64,000 nucleotides of DNA from Bacteroidota bacterium (GTDB lineage: Bacteria > Bacteroidota > Bacteroidia > Chitinophagales > Chitinophagaceae), in contig CANGDH010000002.1 in the NCBI GenBank assembly GCA_947452555.1, positions 1 to 64,000 on the forward strand, in the 5' to 3' direction. The notes under the pieces are model-generated. The model made no database searches, was not told where the DNA came from, and worked only from the letters and a program-made list of their open reading frames with translations. Within the stretch, counting starts at the first letter, position 1, and each line of letters starts with the position of its first letter. Shown piece after piece: positions 1 through 7,402 of this stretch. Made by a program: the position numbers and the translations under genes.

Positions 1-1389
1 ATTAAGAAGCACAAGAAGTCAGTAGACCAAGTGCTGTGTCTAAGATGGGATCGCTTTTCAAGAAATCAGTATGATGCTTTAACTACCATTAAGGAATTGG
101 AGAAATTAGGAGTTGGTGTTGGTACCGTTGAGCAGCATATTGATTTCAGCAATCCCGATAATAAGGTTCTACTTTCCTTATACCTAACATTACCTGAGAT
201 TGAAAATGATAAGAACTCTATTCGCACAACCGAAGGAATGAGACGTGCTCAAGTAGAAGGTTGTTGGACAGGTTCCGCACCAAGAGGTTATTCTAATTAC
301 CGTGATGGCGACAAATCAACATTGAAACCAAATAAAGACGCACCAATAATAATTGAAGCCTTTGAGAAAATGGCTAGTGGAGGTTTTGCTGCCGATGAAA
401 TTAGACGATGGATTAATCAGCAAGGAATGAAGATGCACAAACAAACCTTTCTCGACTTGATACGCAATCCCGCTTACATGGGGAAAATCTACGTGAAGGA
501 ATGGAAGAAAGAACCATCACAATTAAGTCAAGGACTTCATGCACCATTAATTAGTCAAGAAATTTATTACAGAGCAAACGAAGTCCTTAATGGACGTAAA
601 AGAAAAATGAAGTTCCATGATGATAAGTCTGACCTATACCCATTGAAAGGATTTTTAGTGTGCCCTGTTCATAATAAACCTTTATCTGCATACGGTGCTC
701 AGAGTGCTAATAAAAAAATTCATCATTACTACATCTGTCCTACTAGCCTTTGTAAGCAACGACATAGAATTTCAACTGTTCATAAAAGTGTTGAAGGTGT
801 ATTAGAAACAATACAGTTTTCTGCACAGTCACTTAACCTCTACCGTAAAATACTTGAAAAAATATTTGATCGTGAGGACTTTCAACGTAAGGTTGAAATA
901 GAAAAGCTACAGAAGGAAGTAGCGAAATTTAAGTCACGCAAATCCACTTTACAGGAGAGATTTTTAGACAACGACATTACACCACAAGACTATAACGACC
1001 TCAAAGCAGGTGTTGAAAGAGACATTGTAATAGCCGAGTCAAACCTTAGTAATGTATTGAAGGTTGGTAGTACCTATAAGAACTACATTACCAAACAGGT
1101 ACCTATGTTGGAGAACTTAGTACCATTCTTCCGTAATGCTGATGGTAGAACCAAGAAAAAGGTATTAAGTTGTATTTTCTCCGAAAAAATGACTTTGGAA
1201 AATGGACGAGTTGCAACAACCCCCTTTTCACAACCTGTATCAATTTTACTTATGATAATCAAAGAGTTAGAAGGGTCTAAAAATAAAAAGGAGGTCGAAA
1301 ATGACCTCCTGTCTACTATGGCTCCCCCTCTCCGACTTGAACGGAGGACCCCATCATTAACAGTGATGTGCTCTAACCAACTGAGCTAA
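1..1389 (+). CDS. Large serine recombinase, 5'-truncated by window edge
   Basis: Site-specific recombinase of the large serine integrase class. The frame is open from base 1; a GTG at 31 exists, but residues before it (reading KSVDQ) continue the catalytic domain, so the true start and the catalytic serine lie outside the window. Visible parts are the end of the resolvase domain (WDRFSRN), the recombinase domain (GSAPRGYSNY, then YMGKIYVKEW), a zinc-ribbon-like segment with CPVHNKP and CPTSLCKQ, and a coiled coil rich in K and E. The last 20 or so codons read through the tRNA-Asn terminator and the tRNA gene in antisense, which gives an unnatural tail (APPLRLERRTP) and a stop inside the tRNA. 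This placement beside a tRNA 3' end is typical of an integrated element whose body lies to the left. Confidence 0.9.
   Translation: MKKHKKSVDQVLCLRWDRFSRNQYDALTTIKELEKLGVGVGTVEQHIDFSNPDNKVLLSLYLTLPEIENDKNSIRTTEGMRRAQVEGCWTGSAPRGYSNYRDGDKSTLKPNKDAPIIIEAFEKMASGGFAADEIRRWINQQGMKMHKQTFLDLIRNPAYMGKIYVKEWKKEPSQLSQGLHAPLISQEIYYRANEVLNGRKRKMKFHDDKSDLYPLKGFLVCPVHNKPLSAYGAQSANKKIHHYYICPTSLCKQRHRISTVHKSVEGVLETIQFSAQSLNLYRKILEKIFDREDFQRKVEIEKLQKEVAKFKSRKSTLQERFLDNDITPQDYNDLKAGVERDIVIAESNLSNVLKVGSTYKNYITKQVPMLENLVPFFRNADGRTKKKVLSCIFSEKMTLENGRVATTPFSQPVSILLMIIKELEGSKNKKEVENDLLSTMAPPLRLERRTPSLTVMCSNQLS
1281..1310 (-). terminator. Rho-independent terminator of tRNA-Asn
   Basis: Perfect 8-bp stem AGGAGGTC (1289-1296) and GACCTCCT (1303-1310) with a 6-nt loop. 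On the minus strand it is followed by TTTTTATTTTT. It lies just downstream of tRNA-Asn and inside the recombinase reading frame. Confidence 0.8.
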
Positions 1390-1395
1390 GGAGGA
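1322..1395 (-). tRNA. tRNA-Asn (GTT)
   Basis: Folds as a canonical 74-nt cloverleaf: acceptor TCCTCCT paired with AGGGGGA (one G-U), D arm GCTC/GAGC, anticodon stem CATCA/TGATG around loop CTGTTAA (anticodon GTT), and T arm CTCCG-TTCAAGT-CGGAG. The discriminator is G, and an encoded CCA follows at 1319-1321. The 3' end faces the serine recombinase, so this is the likely integration site of the element to the left. Confidence 0.97.
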
Positions 1396-1414
1396 GTGTT
1401 CCTTTTAAGGGTGG

Positions 1415-1445
1415 CAAAAATAATAAATTTTACTTAAAAACAAAA
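1415..1445 (-). promoter_or_regulatory. Bacteroidota-type promoter of tRNA-Asn
   Basis: On the minus strand TTTTG (1441-1445) is followed after 18 nt by TATTTTTG (1415-1422). This matches the Bacteroidota sigma consensus TTTG / TANNTTTG. The tRNA begins 19 nt further on. Confidence 0.7.
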
Positions 1446-1447
1446 CA

Positions 1448-1780
1448 TTAAAACAAAGAATTACGCTTAAAACCAATAAAAATTCCTTCTGGGCACATTT
1501 CAATGGGGTATGTCTTCAGAAAATAACCCTCGCCGCTGGTATTTCGGCCATTTTTCATGTCAAAAGCGTATCTGTGCAAGGGACAAACTACCTGTCCAAG
1601 TGGATTTATATAGCCAGCAGCCATTCTTCCACTTGCATGCGGACACTTACTAGCAAAAGCAAAATACCCTTCCTCCCATTTAGCGAGTGTGAATTTGCGA
1701 CCGTCTGCCTCTAATTCTAGCATATTATTGTCTGGCCAGTCTAAGGTCAATGGTGCGTCTGTAACTAATACCCAGTTCAT
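1448..1780 (-). CDS. Rieske [2Fe-2S] domain protein
   Basis: A 110-residue single-domain Rieske ferredoxin-like protein. The cluster ligands are visible as C46-P-H48 and C66-P-L-H69, separated by a short loop containing GRMAAGYINP. The length and lack of a signal peptide fit soluble ferredoxin or NirD-like small subunits rather than a bc1 Rieske subunit. It follows hflX by 11 nt on the same strand and is probably cotranscribed. The electron partner cannot be inferred from the neighbours. Confidence 0.88.
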   Translation of the reverse strand: MNWVLVTDAPLTLDWPDNNMLELEADGRKFTLAKWEEGYFAFASKCPHASGRMAAGYINPLGQVVCPLHRYAFDMKNGRNTSGEGYFLKTYPIEMCPEGIFIGFKRNSLF

Positions 1781-1791
1781 ACTAAAATGCT

Positions 1792-2982
1792 TTAGGTAAA
1801 GAAAACAGTTTTGTAAGGATATTTAATTTGATACTCGTCTCTTACTTTATGTAGAATGATGGTTCTTAACTCCTCTATATTTTGTTTTTCAATAGCTGAA
1901 ACAAAAACACAATTATTATTAGTAGCTAAGCTCCATTTTTCTTTTAGTTCTAAAAGCAGATCCTGTTTCACTTCGTCGTCCAACCACTCGTCAAAATATT
2001 TCTGTTGATACAAATCCATTTTATTAAAAATAGTAAGGATAGGTTTTTCAAAAGCTTTTAATTCCTGTAGTGTTTTATTTACTACTCCAATTTGATCTTC
2101 GAACTGTGCGTGAGAAATATCCACTACATGTAATAATACATCTGCTTCTCTTACCTCGTCTAGTGTGCTTTTAAAACTCTCCACCAAATGATGCGGTAGC
2201 TTTCTGATAAATCCAACCGTGTCACTTAATAAGAAAGGGGTATTTTCAAAAACCACTTTTCTAGTAGTCGTGTCCAAAGTGGCAAATAATTTATTCTCTG
2301 CAAACACCTCACTCTTACTAATTAAATTCATAATTGTGCTCTTGCCTACATTGGTATAACCCACTAAAGCAACACGTATAAATTCACCTCTATCTTTTCT
2401 TTGCGTGAACGCTTGCTTATCAATTTCCTCTAGTCTTTTGCGCAGCAAAGAAATTTTATCTTTAACAATACGTCTATCTGTTTCAATTTCTGTTTCACCC
2501 GGACCTCTTGAACCAATACCCGCTCCTTGTCTTTCCAAATGCGTCCACATACCTTTAAGTCTTGGTAAGATGTATTGGTATTGTGCAAGTTCTACCTGCA
2601 CTTTTGACTGCGCTGTACGCGCTCTTCTTGCGAAAATGTCTAATATCAAATCACTTCTATCCAATACTCTCGCGCCTAATTCCTTTTCAATATTCTGTAT
2701 TTGAGAACCGGTTAGTTCATCGTCAAACACAACCAGGTCAATGTCCTTAGCGATTACATATTGTTTAATTTCTTCTAACTTTCCCTTACCCACAAAAGTT
2801 CTACTGTCTGGATGCGGCAACCTTTGCTTAAATTTTTTAATAGTGATGGCACCGGCCGTCTCTGCTAAAAAAGCAAGCTCGTCCAGATACTCGTTCACCT
2901 GCTCCTCGGTATTGTCCTTTTGAATAACACCCACCAGCACGGCCTTCTCTTCTTCTTTTATTATTTGTTTTTTCTCGATCAA
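1792..2982 (-). CDS. hflX: GTPase HflX
   Basis: Ribosome-associated GTPase that splits stalled or heat-damaged 70S ribosomes. The N-terminal HflX domain includes FVGKGKLEEI (about 63-72) and the family signature GSRGPGETEIETDRR (about 157-171). The G domain has P-loop GYTNVGKST (208-216), DTVGFIRKLPHHL (G3 region) and NKMD (G4). At 396 aa it is of normal length. It is upstream of the Rieske gene on the same strand and preceded by the terminator of the beta-barrel gene. Confidence 0.97.
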   Translation of the reverse strand: MIEKKQIIKEEEKAVLVGVIQKDNTEEQVNEYLDELAFLAETAGAITIKKFKQRLPHPDSRTFVGKGKLEEIKQYVIAKDIDLVVFDDELTGSQIQNIEKELGARVLDRSDLILDIFARRARTAQSKVQVELAQYQYILPRLKGMWTHLERQGAGIGSRGPGETEIETDRRIVKDKISLLRKRLEEIDKQAFTQRKDRGEFIRVALVGYTNVGKSTIMNLISKSEVFAENKLFATLDTTTRKVVFENTPFLLSDTVGFIRKLPHHLVESFKSTLDEVREADVLLHVVDISHAQFEDQIGVVNKTLQELKAFEKPILTIFNKMDLYQQKYFDEWLDDEVKQDLLLELKEKWSLATNNNCVFVSAIEKQNIEELRTIILHKVRDEYQIKYPYKTVFFT

Positions 2983-2997
2983 AATAAGTTCGTTTAT

Positions 2998-3023
2998 AAA
3001 AAAACCCTCATTGAAGAGGGTTT
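2998..3023 (-). terminator. Terminator of the outer-membrane beta-barrel gene
   Basis: Stem AAACCCTC (3002-3009) and GAGGGTTT (3016-3023), loop of 6. On the minus strand it is followed by a T run. It separates the 3045-3785 gene from hflX. Confidence 0.75.
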
Positions 3024-3044
3024 AGAATGTTTTTTTAATTTGTA

Positions 3045-3785
3045 TTATAACCCGCTAATAGTAATACCTACCGAGAATCGATTCATCTTAGGACCATAGC
3101 CATCACGTAAAACACCGTTCACTAAATAAGCAGCGTCTAAAGACAATAAACCATATCCCACTCTTCCTGTTAAACTAATATCGGTTGCATTTAAAAATCT
3201 TTTGTTGATTTCTTTTTCAACATATGTTTTTCCATACACTGAATTTCCACTTCTGTCCACTAAGTTTTTTGATTTAGTATATGCTTTCATTAAGATGCCC
3301 ACTTTAACACCCGCTGCAGCTTTCCAAGACTTACCAGGATTTTTTGGATCGCTATAATATCTTAACTCCAAAGGCGCATGTAAATAAATTTCAGCTAATT
3401 TAACTTTAGAGAAATGATTTGAAATAGAATCGATATGTCTAAATGGTAAAGTTGCAGCACCAGATTTTAAATCTACATTCGTATGATTGTCGAAAAATAT
3501 ATTACTTGTACCAATACCTGCACCATAGGCAACACTAAAATGTTGATTGGATTTAAAAGGTTTGTCGTACATGAAGTACACATTAAAATGTCGGCTAGTA
3601 CCGCCACCTAATTTTACACTGTCTGGAGCACCAGTCCAAGTATCTGTTCCAATTTGGAACATTAAATGGTCAGACGCGCGTCCTGTTAAGTCTATTTTAG
3701 AGCTTCCACTAGTACTTGAAGTTTGCGCTTTTGCAGCAAAACCTAAGACTGTCAATGAAATAAGGGATAAAATTACTTTCTTCAT
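3045..3785 (-). CDS. Outer-membrane beta-barrel protein, PorT/OmpW-like
   Basis: A 246-aa exported protein with a clear signal peptide (MKKVILSLISLTVLGFAAKA, cleavage before Q). The body alternates short hydrophobic and polar strands, ends with GISGL after a SVGIT strand, and has the pattern YGAGIGTSNIF and AAGVKVGILMKAY typical of Bacteroidota eight-stranded porin-like proteins. No specific substrate is visible. It is a single-gene unit with its own terminator, convergent to nothing and divergent from tRNA-Ile2. Confidence 0.75.
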   Translation of the reverse strand: MKKVILSLISLTVLGFAAKAQTSSTSGSSKIDLTGRASDHLMFQIGTDTWTGAPDSVKLGGGTSRHFNVYFMYDKPFKSNQHFSVAYGAGIGTSNIFFDNHTNVDLKSGAATLPFRHIDSISNHFSKVKLAEIYLHAPLELRYYSDPKNPGKSWKAAAGVKVGILMKAYTKSKNLVDRSGNSVYGKTYVEKEINKRFLNATDISLTGRVGYGLLSLDAAYLVNGVLRDGYGPKMNRFSVGITISGL

Positions 3786-3855
3786 GCCGCAAAAATAGCT
3801 GAAAAAAAGGGTAGATAGCTGTAAAAAAGGTTAAAATATTAAGTTAAATGCGCTC

Positions 3856-3883
3856 TTTTGATAGGCAAATTTTAGTATTTTTG
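3856..3883 (+). promoter_or_regulatory. Probable promoter of tRNA-Ile2
   Basis: TTTTG at 3856-3860 and TATTTTTG at 3876-3883, the Bacteroidota -33/-7 pattern. The 15-nt spacer is shorter than usual. The tRNA starts 20 nt downstream. The -7 octamer is identical to that of tRNA-Asn. Confidence 0.5.
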
Positions 3884-3903
3884 CCGCCTACATCGAAAGA
3901 TGC

Positions 3904-3977
3904 GGGCCTATAGCTCAGTTGGTTAGAGCACCTGACTCATAATCAGGGGGTCCCAGGATCATGCCCTGGTGGGCCCA
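3904..3977 (+). tRNA. tRNA with CAT anticodon, probably tRNA-Ile2 (lysidine-type)
   Basis: Cloverleaf: acceptor GGGCCTA (3904-3910) with TGGGCCC (3970-3976), anticodon stem CCTGA/TCAGG around CTCATAA, T stem CCAGG/CCTGG, discriminator A, no encoded CCA. The anticodon CAT could be Met or Ile2. The loop context ACTCATAAT resembles known tRNA-Ile2, so Ile2 is preferred. The T loop reads ATCATGC instead of TTCAANY, so the usual T54-A58 pair appears swapped to A-U. Its 3' half is the attachment site reused by several elements downstream. Confidence 0.93.
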
Positions 3978-3997
3978 CAGGGAAAAACCCTAATAAT

Positions 3998-4036
3998 GAA
4001 CCACTTACAAAAACACTTGTAGGTGGTTCCTTTTTT
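3998..4036 (+). terminator. Terminator following tRNA-Ile2, carried on the unit 1 left end
   Basis: A 13-bp stem, GAACCACTTACAA (3998-4010) with TTGTAGGTGGTTC (4017-4029) and one G-U pair, followed by CTTTTTT. Nearly the same stem recurs behind the tRNA fragments at 14648 and 21638. Confidence 0.88.
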
Positions 4037-4058
4037 ACGCCGGTTTCCACGCCGGGTA
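4037..4058 (+). repeat. Left arm-type repeats of unit 1
   Basis: ACGCCGGT at 4037-4044 and CACGCCGGGT at 4049-4058 are direct repeats that also occur twice at 9112-9134 just inside the right end. Paired short repeats at both ends fit integrase arm or excisionase binding sites. Confidence 0.5.
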
Positions 4059-4081
4059 ATATTATTTAATTACCTTACAAG

Positions 4082-4345
4082 ATGTTTGATGTCAACGTTT
4101 TTAAGATAGATGGTATAAATGTTTATCTAATAGAAGATGAAAACAATTATATACTATTGTTTAGGTCAATTAAGGAAAATTATATAACCTCTCTTAAACT
4201 AATGTATGGAATTAACGAAAGTGATTTTAACGAAAGTGAAATAAAAAAAATATCCCAACTAATTAACAACCGTTTTAAATTTGATGAAAATCTCTACTTT
4301 AAAAGTAGAGGAGAACTCTTAAATTACATTCAAGAATTAACTTAA
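4082..4345 (+). CDS. Hypothetical protein, unit 1 cargo
   Basis: An 87-residue soluble, acidic protein with no signal peptide or membrane helix and no family I recognise. It is the first gene inside the element, 24 bp after the left repeats, and is followed 17 bp later by the secreted-protein gene on the same strand. Its AT-rich codon use differs from the integrase module of the same unit, so these two genes may be separately acquired cargo. Confidence 0.55.
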   Translation: MFDVNVFKIDGINVYLIEDENNYILLFRSIKENYITSLKLMYGINESDFNESEIKKISQLINNRFKFDENLYFKSRGELLNYIQELT

Positions 4346-4362
4346 ATAATTAAATATTTTAC

Positions 4363-4824
4363 ATGAAAAACATTTTCTTAATAATCCTAATTCAATTATT
4401 TCTATTTAATAATTTGAATTCACAAACACTTCCCAAAAAACCAAAATTAGAAGATTTCCGTTCATTAAATCAAACAAATCTTATGAAGGTGAATATAGGA
4501 GATTCTAAAAATCAAGTAATTGATGTCATGGGAGGTGTTAAGGTTTATCAATACTATGAATACGATTGGTATAAACCTGGCTTTAATAAATACACAAAAA
4601 GCGGAACTTTAAGTAACCCTTATAGTAGAGATTTAAAGGTTGGTAAAGATTCAACTGTAAGTGAAATTTTATGGTATTATACAGATATTAAAAGTAAAGA
4701 TGGGTCTATCAGGAAAGATGAATTAACCCCAATTATTTTTGAAAAAGGTGTTGTAATTGGTTTAGGATGGGGATTTTATGAAGATTATGCAAAGAGAAAA
4801 GAATTCACAATAAATGTTCAATAA
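4363..4824 (+). CDS. Secreted hypothetical protein, BamE/SmpA-like start
   Basis: A 153-aa protein with signal peptide MKNIFLIILIQLFLFNNLNS, cleavage before Q. After the signal the segment MKVNIGDSKNQVIDVMGG resembles the short beta-alpha opening of BamE/SmpA-fold lipoproteins, but there is no lipobox, so the link is weak. Probably cotranscribed with the preceding 87-aa gene. Convergent with the resolvase gene, only 6 bp away. Function unknown. Confidence 0.6.
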   Translation: MKNIFLIILIQLFLFNNLNSQTLPKKPKLEDFRSLNQTNLMKVNIGDSKNQVIDVMGGVKVYQYYEYDWYKPGFNKYTKSGTLSNPYSRDLKVGKDSTVSEILWYYTDIKSKDGSIRKDELTPIIFEKGVVIGLGWGFYEDYAKRKEFTINVQ

Positions 4825-4830
4825 CCCATA

Positions 4831-5508
4831 TCATACAGAATACCTGGTGTCAAGAATTACTTTGATTGTATTATAGTAGAATCTTTTACCACCTCTTTTA
4901 GTTTTGAAACCTTTACTATTAACATACTTTACTATTTCTTGAATAGTGAACCCTTTTTTATGGAGTTTAATAATCTTCGTTATCATCTTTTGTTCGTTAT
5001 CGTTCACAACCAAACAACCATCTACTTTATCATACCCATACATATCATTGGAGTATGGTTTATTAGTAATTTTTAATCCATTGAGTGTATCCTTTACTCT
5101 TGATGATGTAATCTCTCGTTCTAATTGTGATAGTGAGGATAGGATTGTAAGAAAAAATCTTCCATTGGGTGATGATGTATCTATGTTCTCACTTAAACTA
5201 TGGAAGGTAATTCCGTTATCGTTCATCAACTGAATTGATGACAAGGTATCAACAACACATCTTGAATATCTTGATAAGGAATATACCACTACACCATCAC
5301 ACTCTTTATTTTTCACCATCTCAATCAATCTACCATACCCTTCTCTTTTGGTGGACTTACCAGATACCCCCTCGTCTACAATTTCATCTACCAGTTGTAG
5401 GTTGTGGAACTTACAATACAGGTCAATTTTCAATCGTTGGTGTGAAATTGAGTGGGTCTCTAATTGGTGCGTGGTTGAACAGCGGAGGTAAGAAATTATC
5501 TTTTTCAT
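4831..5508 (-). CDS. Small serine recombinase (resolvase/invertase)
   Basis: 225 aa from the ATG at 5508; an ATG 27 bp further upstream (5535) is less likely because the family begins directly with MKKIISYLRCSTTHQ. The presumed catalytic serine is S11. The domain continues with VDEGVSGKSTKREGYGRL, VVYSLSRYSR and SQLEREITSSRVKDTL, followed by a C-terminal helix-turn-helix region (KKGFTIQEIVKYVNSKG). Small resolvases resolve dimers or invert DNA. Here it may maintain or multimer-resolve the element. Confidence 0.92.
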   Translation of the reverse strand: MKKIISYLRCSTTHQLETHSISHQRLKIDLYCKFHNLQLVDEIVDEGVSGKSTKREGYGRLIEMVKNKECDGVVVYSLSRYSRCVVDTLSSIQLMNDNGITFHSLSENIDTSSPNGRFFLTILSSLSQLEREITSSRVKDTLNGLKITNKPYSNDMYGYDKVDGCLVVNDNEQKMITKIIKLHKKGFTIQEIVKYVNSKGFKTKRGGKRFYYNTIKVILDTRYSV

Positions 5509-5600
5509 ATCATATATTATATTACAAATATACATTATATAAATTGATTACCAGTATATTATGAGATTTTTTTAGTCATAAACATCTGTTTCTGGGTAAA

Positions 5601-5810
5601 TTAGTCCAAATGCGTGCGTGATTTCTCAACCAGGTAAGAACACAGAAAACCCCACGATTTATAATCCCCTGTGATGACGATTTCGTCCTCCTCGTTGATG
5701 TGGAGTTCGTCTAAAATACCCCTTATCATCACAATTTTTGACTGCGTGAGTTCGGGGTGGTAATTCTGTATCCAATCAATAAGGTCTATGTGTAGAGTAT
5801 CTCTTTCCAT
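5601..5810 (-). CDS. Hypothetical acidic protein, 69 aa
   Basis: A short acidic protein (ERDTLHIDLIDWIQNYHPE, then EEDEIVITGDYK) without recognisable domains. Its start lies inside the end of the 50-aa ORF at 5776-5928, and that ORF in turn overlaps the 5925-6569 gene, so the three look translationally coupled in one transcript. Compact overlap of this kind is common in phage and plasmid backbones. Confidence 0.55.
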   Translation of the reverse strand: MERDTLHIDLIDWIQNYHPELTQSKIVMIRGILDELHINEEDEIVITGDYKSWGFLCSYLVEKSRTHLD

Positions 5811-5928
5811 TGTTCTTTTTTTTGATGAGTATGTAATCCTTTGGGTCTTTTATGGTGTCTGTTAGTTCCTGTTGCGTCAATGCGTCAACTAATTTTTTTA
5901 CCTGTGTCTCTGTTAGTATAATTTTCAT
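5776..5928 (-). CDS. Small overlapping protein, 50 aa
   Basis: Reads MKIILTETQVKKLVDALTQQ and ends KRYSTHRPY. The start codon overlaps the stop of the upstream gene as ATGA at 5925-5928, and its 3' end overlaps the start of the 69-aa gene by 35 bp. The ATGA junction and Lys-rich, non-repetitive composition argue for a real gene even though it is short. Openings of the type ILTE(S/T)Q are seen in small phage proteins, but I assign no function. Confidence 0.5.
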   Translation of the reverse strand: MKIILTETQVKKLVDALTQQELTDTIKDPKDYILIKKKNNGKRYSTHRPY

Positions 5929-6569
5929 ATCGTAGTAGGGTTTAATTTGTAAAGACCACCCAAAAATCGTGGTCGTTGGAATTGGTTATGGAATATCTCG
6001 TCAATCACCTTCTCTCCAAGTTTTTGGAGTGTGGGATTATTGTAGTCAACATCTGTTTGGTAGTTGATACTGGCGCCAAACAATTCGGGAGTGAAATGAC
6101 CGATGTATTGAAAATCAAATTTCAATCGTGGGTCAATCATCTTGATACGGAGTGTTAGTTGTTTAATCAGTTTCACATCTAAATTATCCTCACGACCACA
6201 CAACACATAGTTCAAGGAAAATGTGGGGTATACATTTTCACCACCATCACTTATACTTGTCGTCCGAACACCACAAAAAAAATACTGGTTCCAAAAAGAC
6301 CTGTTGGAAACCATACCAAGTGAGGACATACCATTTGTTAACCTCCTTGATACATCGTTTAGGTCGTCCAGTGAAAATGTGTGATAGTCAGTCCTTGTCG
6401 GGGTAATTGAAAGAGTAAGTGAGTAGATGTGATGACCAGCTAAAATAGTGGTCTGTTTATTCACCCTATCCATTATCATGTTAGATATATGGTGTGTATC
6501 TACTAAATCGTTGTCGGTGTATACACTACCAAGTGTATATTTTACCGGTGTTAGTTCTAATGTATTCAT
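5925..6569 (-). CDS. Hypothetical protein of the Rep/integrase element, 214 aa
   Basis: A 214-residue soluble protein with no recognised family. It opens MNTLELTPVKYTLGSVYTDN and includes the beta-rich stretch GENVYPTFSLNYVLCGRED and the closing segment RPRFLGGLYKLNP. It sits directly downstream of the branched inverted-repeat region that follows the Rep gene, on the same strand. It could be a replication accessory, mobilization or structural protein; nothing in the sequence decides between these. Confidence 0.65.
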   Translation of the reverse strand: MNTLELTPVKYTLGSVYTDNDLVDTHHISNMIMDRVNKQTTILAGHHIYSLTLSITPTRTDYHTFSLDDLNDVSRRLTNGMSSLGMVSNRSFWNQYFFCGVRTTSISDGGENVYPTFSLNYVLCGREDNLDVKLIKQLTLRIKMIDPRLKFDFQYIGHFTPELFGASINYQTDVDYNNPTLQKLGEKVIDEIFHNQFQRPRFLGGLYKLNPTTI

Positions 6570-6681
6570 ATACTATAAATACTACCACAATAGAAAGTAG
6601 ATGAGTAAGTGTGTGAAAAAATATTCAACCTCCTCGTTTCACACAGGGTATAGTGTTTATGTGGTGTATATGGTCGTATTA

Positions 6682-6862
6682 GTGTTTAGAACACCAATAC
6701 AGGTGTGTAATCGTAAGTAGTGAAAGTGTGAGGTAAATTGTAATCAGGTGAGTGTAGTGGTTCTTAAAACACCACTGGATTTCCACCGGAGTATCGTAGA
6801 CATCTACGGAGGGACCCAGGGGTCTTATTTAAGAGGGGATACTCCACCTACACCTCCAGTGG
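6682..6862. other. Branched inverted-repeat cluster, candidate replication or transfer origin
   Basis: Noncoding stretch directly downstream of the HUH Rep gene. Outer stem CCACTGGA (6772-6779) with TCCAGTGG (6855-6862); inner stem GGAGTATC (6788-6795) with GATACTCC (6838-6845). Enclosed are two small hairpins, GTAG-ACAT-CTAC (6796-6807) and GACC-CAGG-GGTC (6813-6824). Upstream hairpins are GTGTT/AACAC (6682-6694) and AGTGGT (6756-6761) with ACCACT (6771-6776). The last competes with the outer stem for the same bases. Nested perfect stems beside a HUH Rep fit a double- or single-strand origin or oriT. An attenuator-like RNA is an alternative. Confidence 0.6.
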
Positions 6863-6874
6863 GGTCCTGATACC

Positions 6875-7402
6875 TCACATACCATGTTGTAAATAACCCA
6901 TCGTGAGACCTCGTGATGTAGATTTCGTTGTGTAGTAAGATACACCTGGATTTTCTATCACTGGTTCAATGTATACTCTACCTGAACGACCGAACATCTC
7001 CGTGAATTCTATTTCCACTTTCTGTTCTTTTAACAACACCTGTCGGTCATGTGTAAGTGGGTTTACATACTCCTTCTGTGTCTTCACCACCCCATCTCTT
7101 AAACCTGTTCTAATGTTGTTGGTATTCTTATCACCCTGTAATCTTTTGTAGATAGATTGGTTCATTTGTTCCTTGTCCTGTGTTGTCTTTATTAGTATGT
7201 GGGTGTGGTATTTGTTTGTCTGTCTATCCCTCTCCCAAGAGTAGTATAGGTAGTCGTATTCAATTCCACTGGTTATATACTTTACCTCGTTCTCCATACT
7301 ATCAAACTTTATATATCGTGTCGGTCTGTAAGTAATCATTAGGTCAAAGGGTAGTTGTTGTAGGTCTCTTCCATTAAGTGTTGATGTAGATGTTCTTTTC
7401 AT
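6875..7402 (-). CDS. HUH-type Rep-like endonuclease
   Basis: A 175-aa protein with the layout of rolling-circle initiators: motif I-like DLMITYRP (20-27), a metal-binding motif II with H66-T-H68 followed by hydrophobic residues, and a tyrosine at Y112 (QKEYVNP) in the motif III position. The family nicks one strand and becomes covalently linked through tyrosine. No helicase domain follows, so the protein is the endonuclease part only. The origin-like inverted repeats start 13 bp beyond its stop. The assignment rests on motif pattern and spacing rather than overall similarity. Confidence 0.6.
   Translation of the reverse strand: MKRTSTSTLNGRDLQQLPFDLMITYRPTRYIKFDSMENEVKYITSGIEYDYLYYSWERDRQTNKYHTHILIKTTQDKEQMNQSIYKRLQGDKNTNNIRTGLRDGVVKTQKEYVNPLTHDRQVLLKEQKVEIEFTEMFGRSGRVYIEPVIENPGVSYYTTKSTSRGLTMGYLQHGM

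Noticed and set aside
2405..2923. Plus-strand frames inside hflX and similar antisense frames elsewhere
   Set aside because: They are shadows of strongly conserved genes on the opposite strand and show no features of their own.
4831..5508. Assigning the small serine recombinase as the integrase of unit 1
   Set aside because: The tyrosine integrase next to the right att copy and the 43-bp tRNA core explain integration. The small recombinase has no large C-terminal DNA-binding region.
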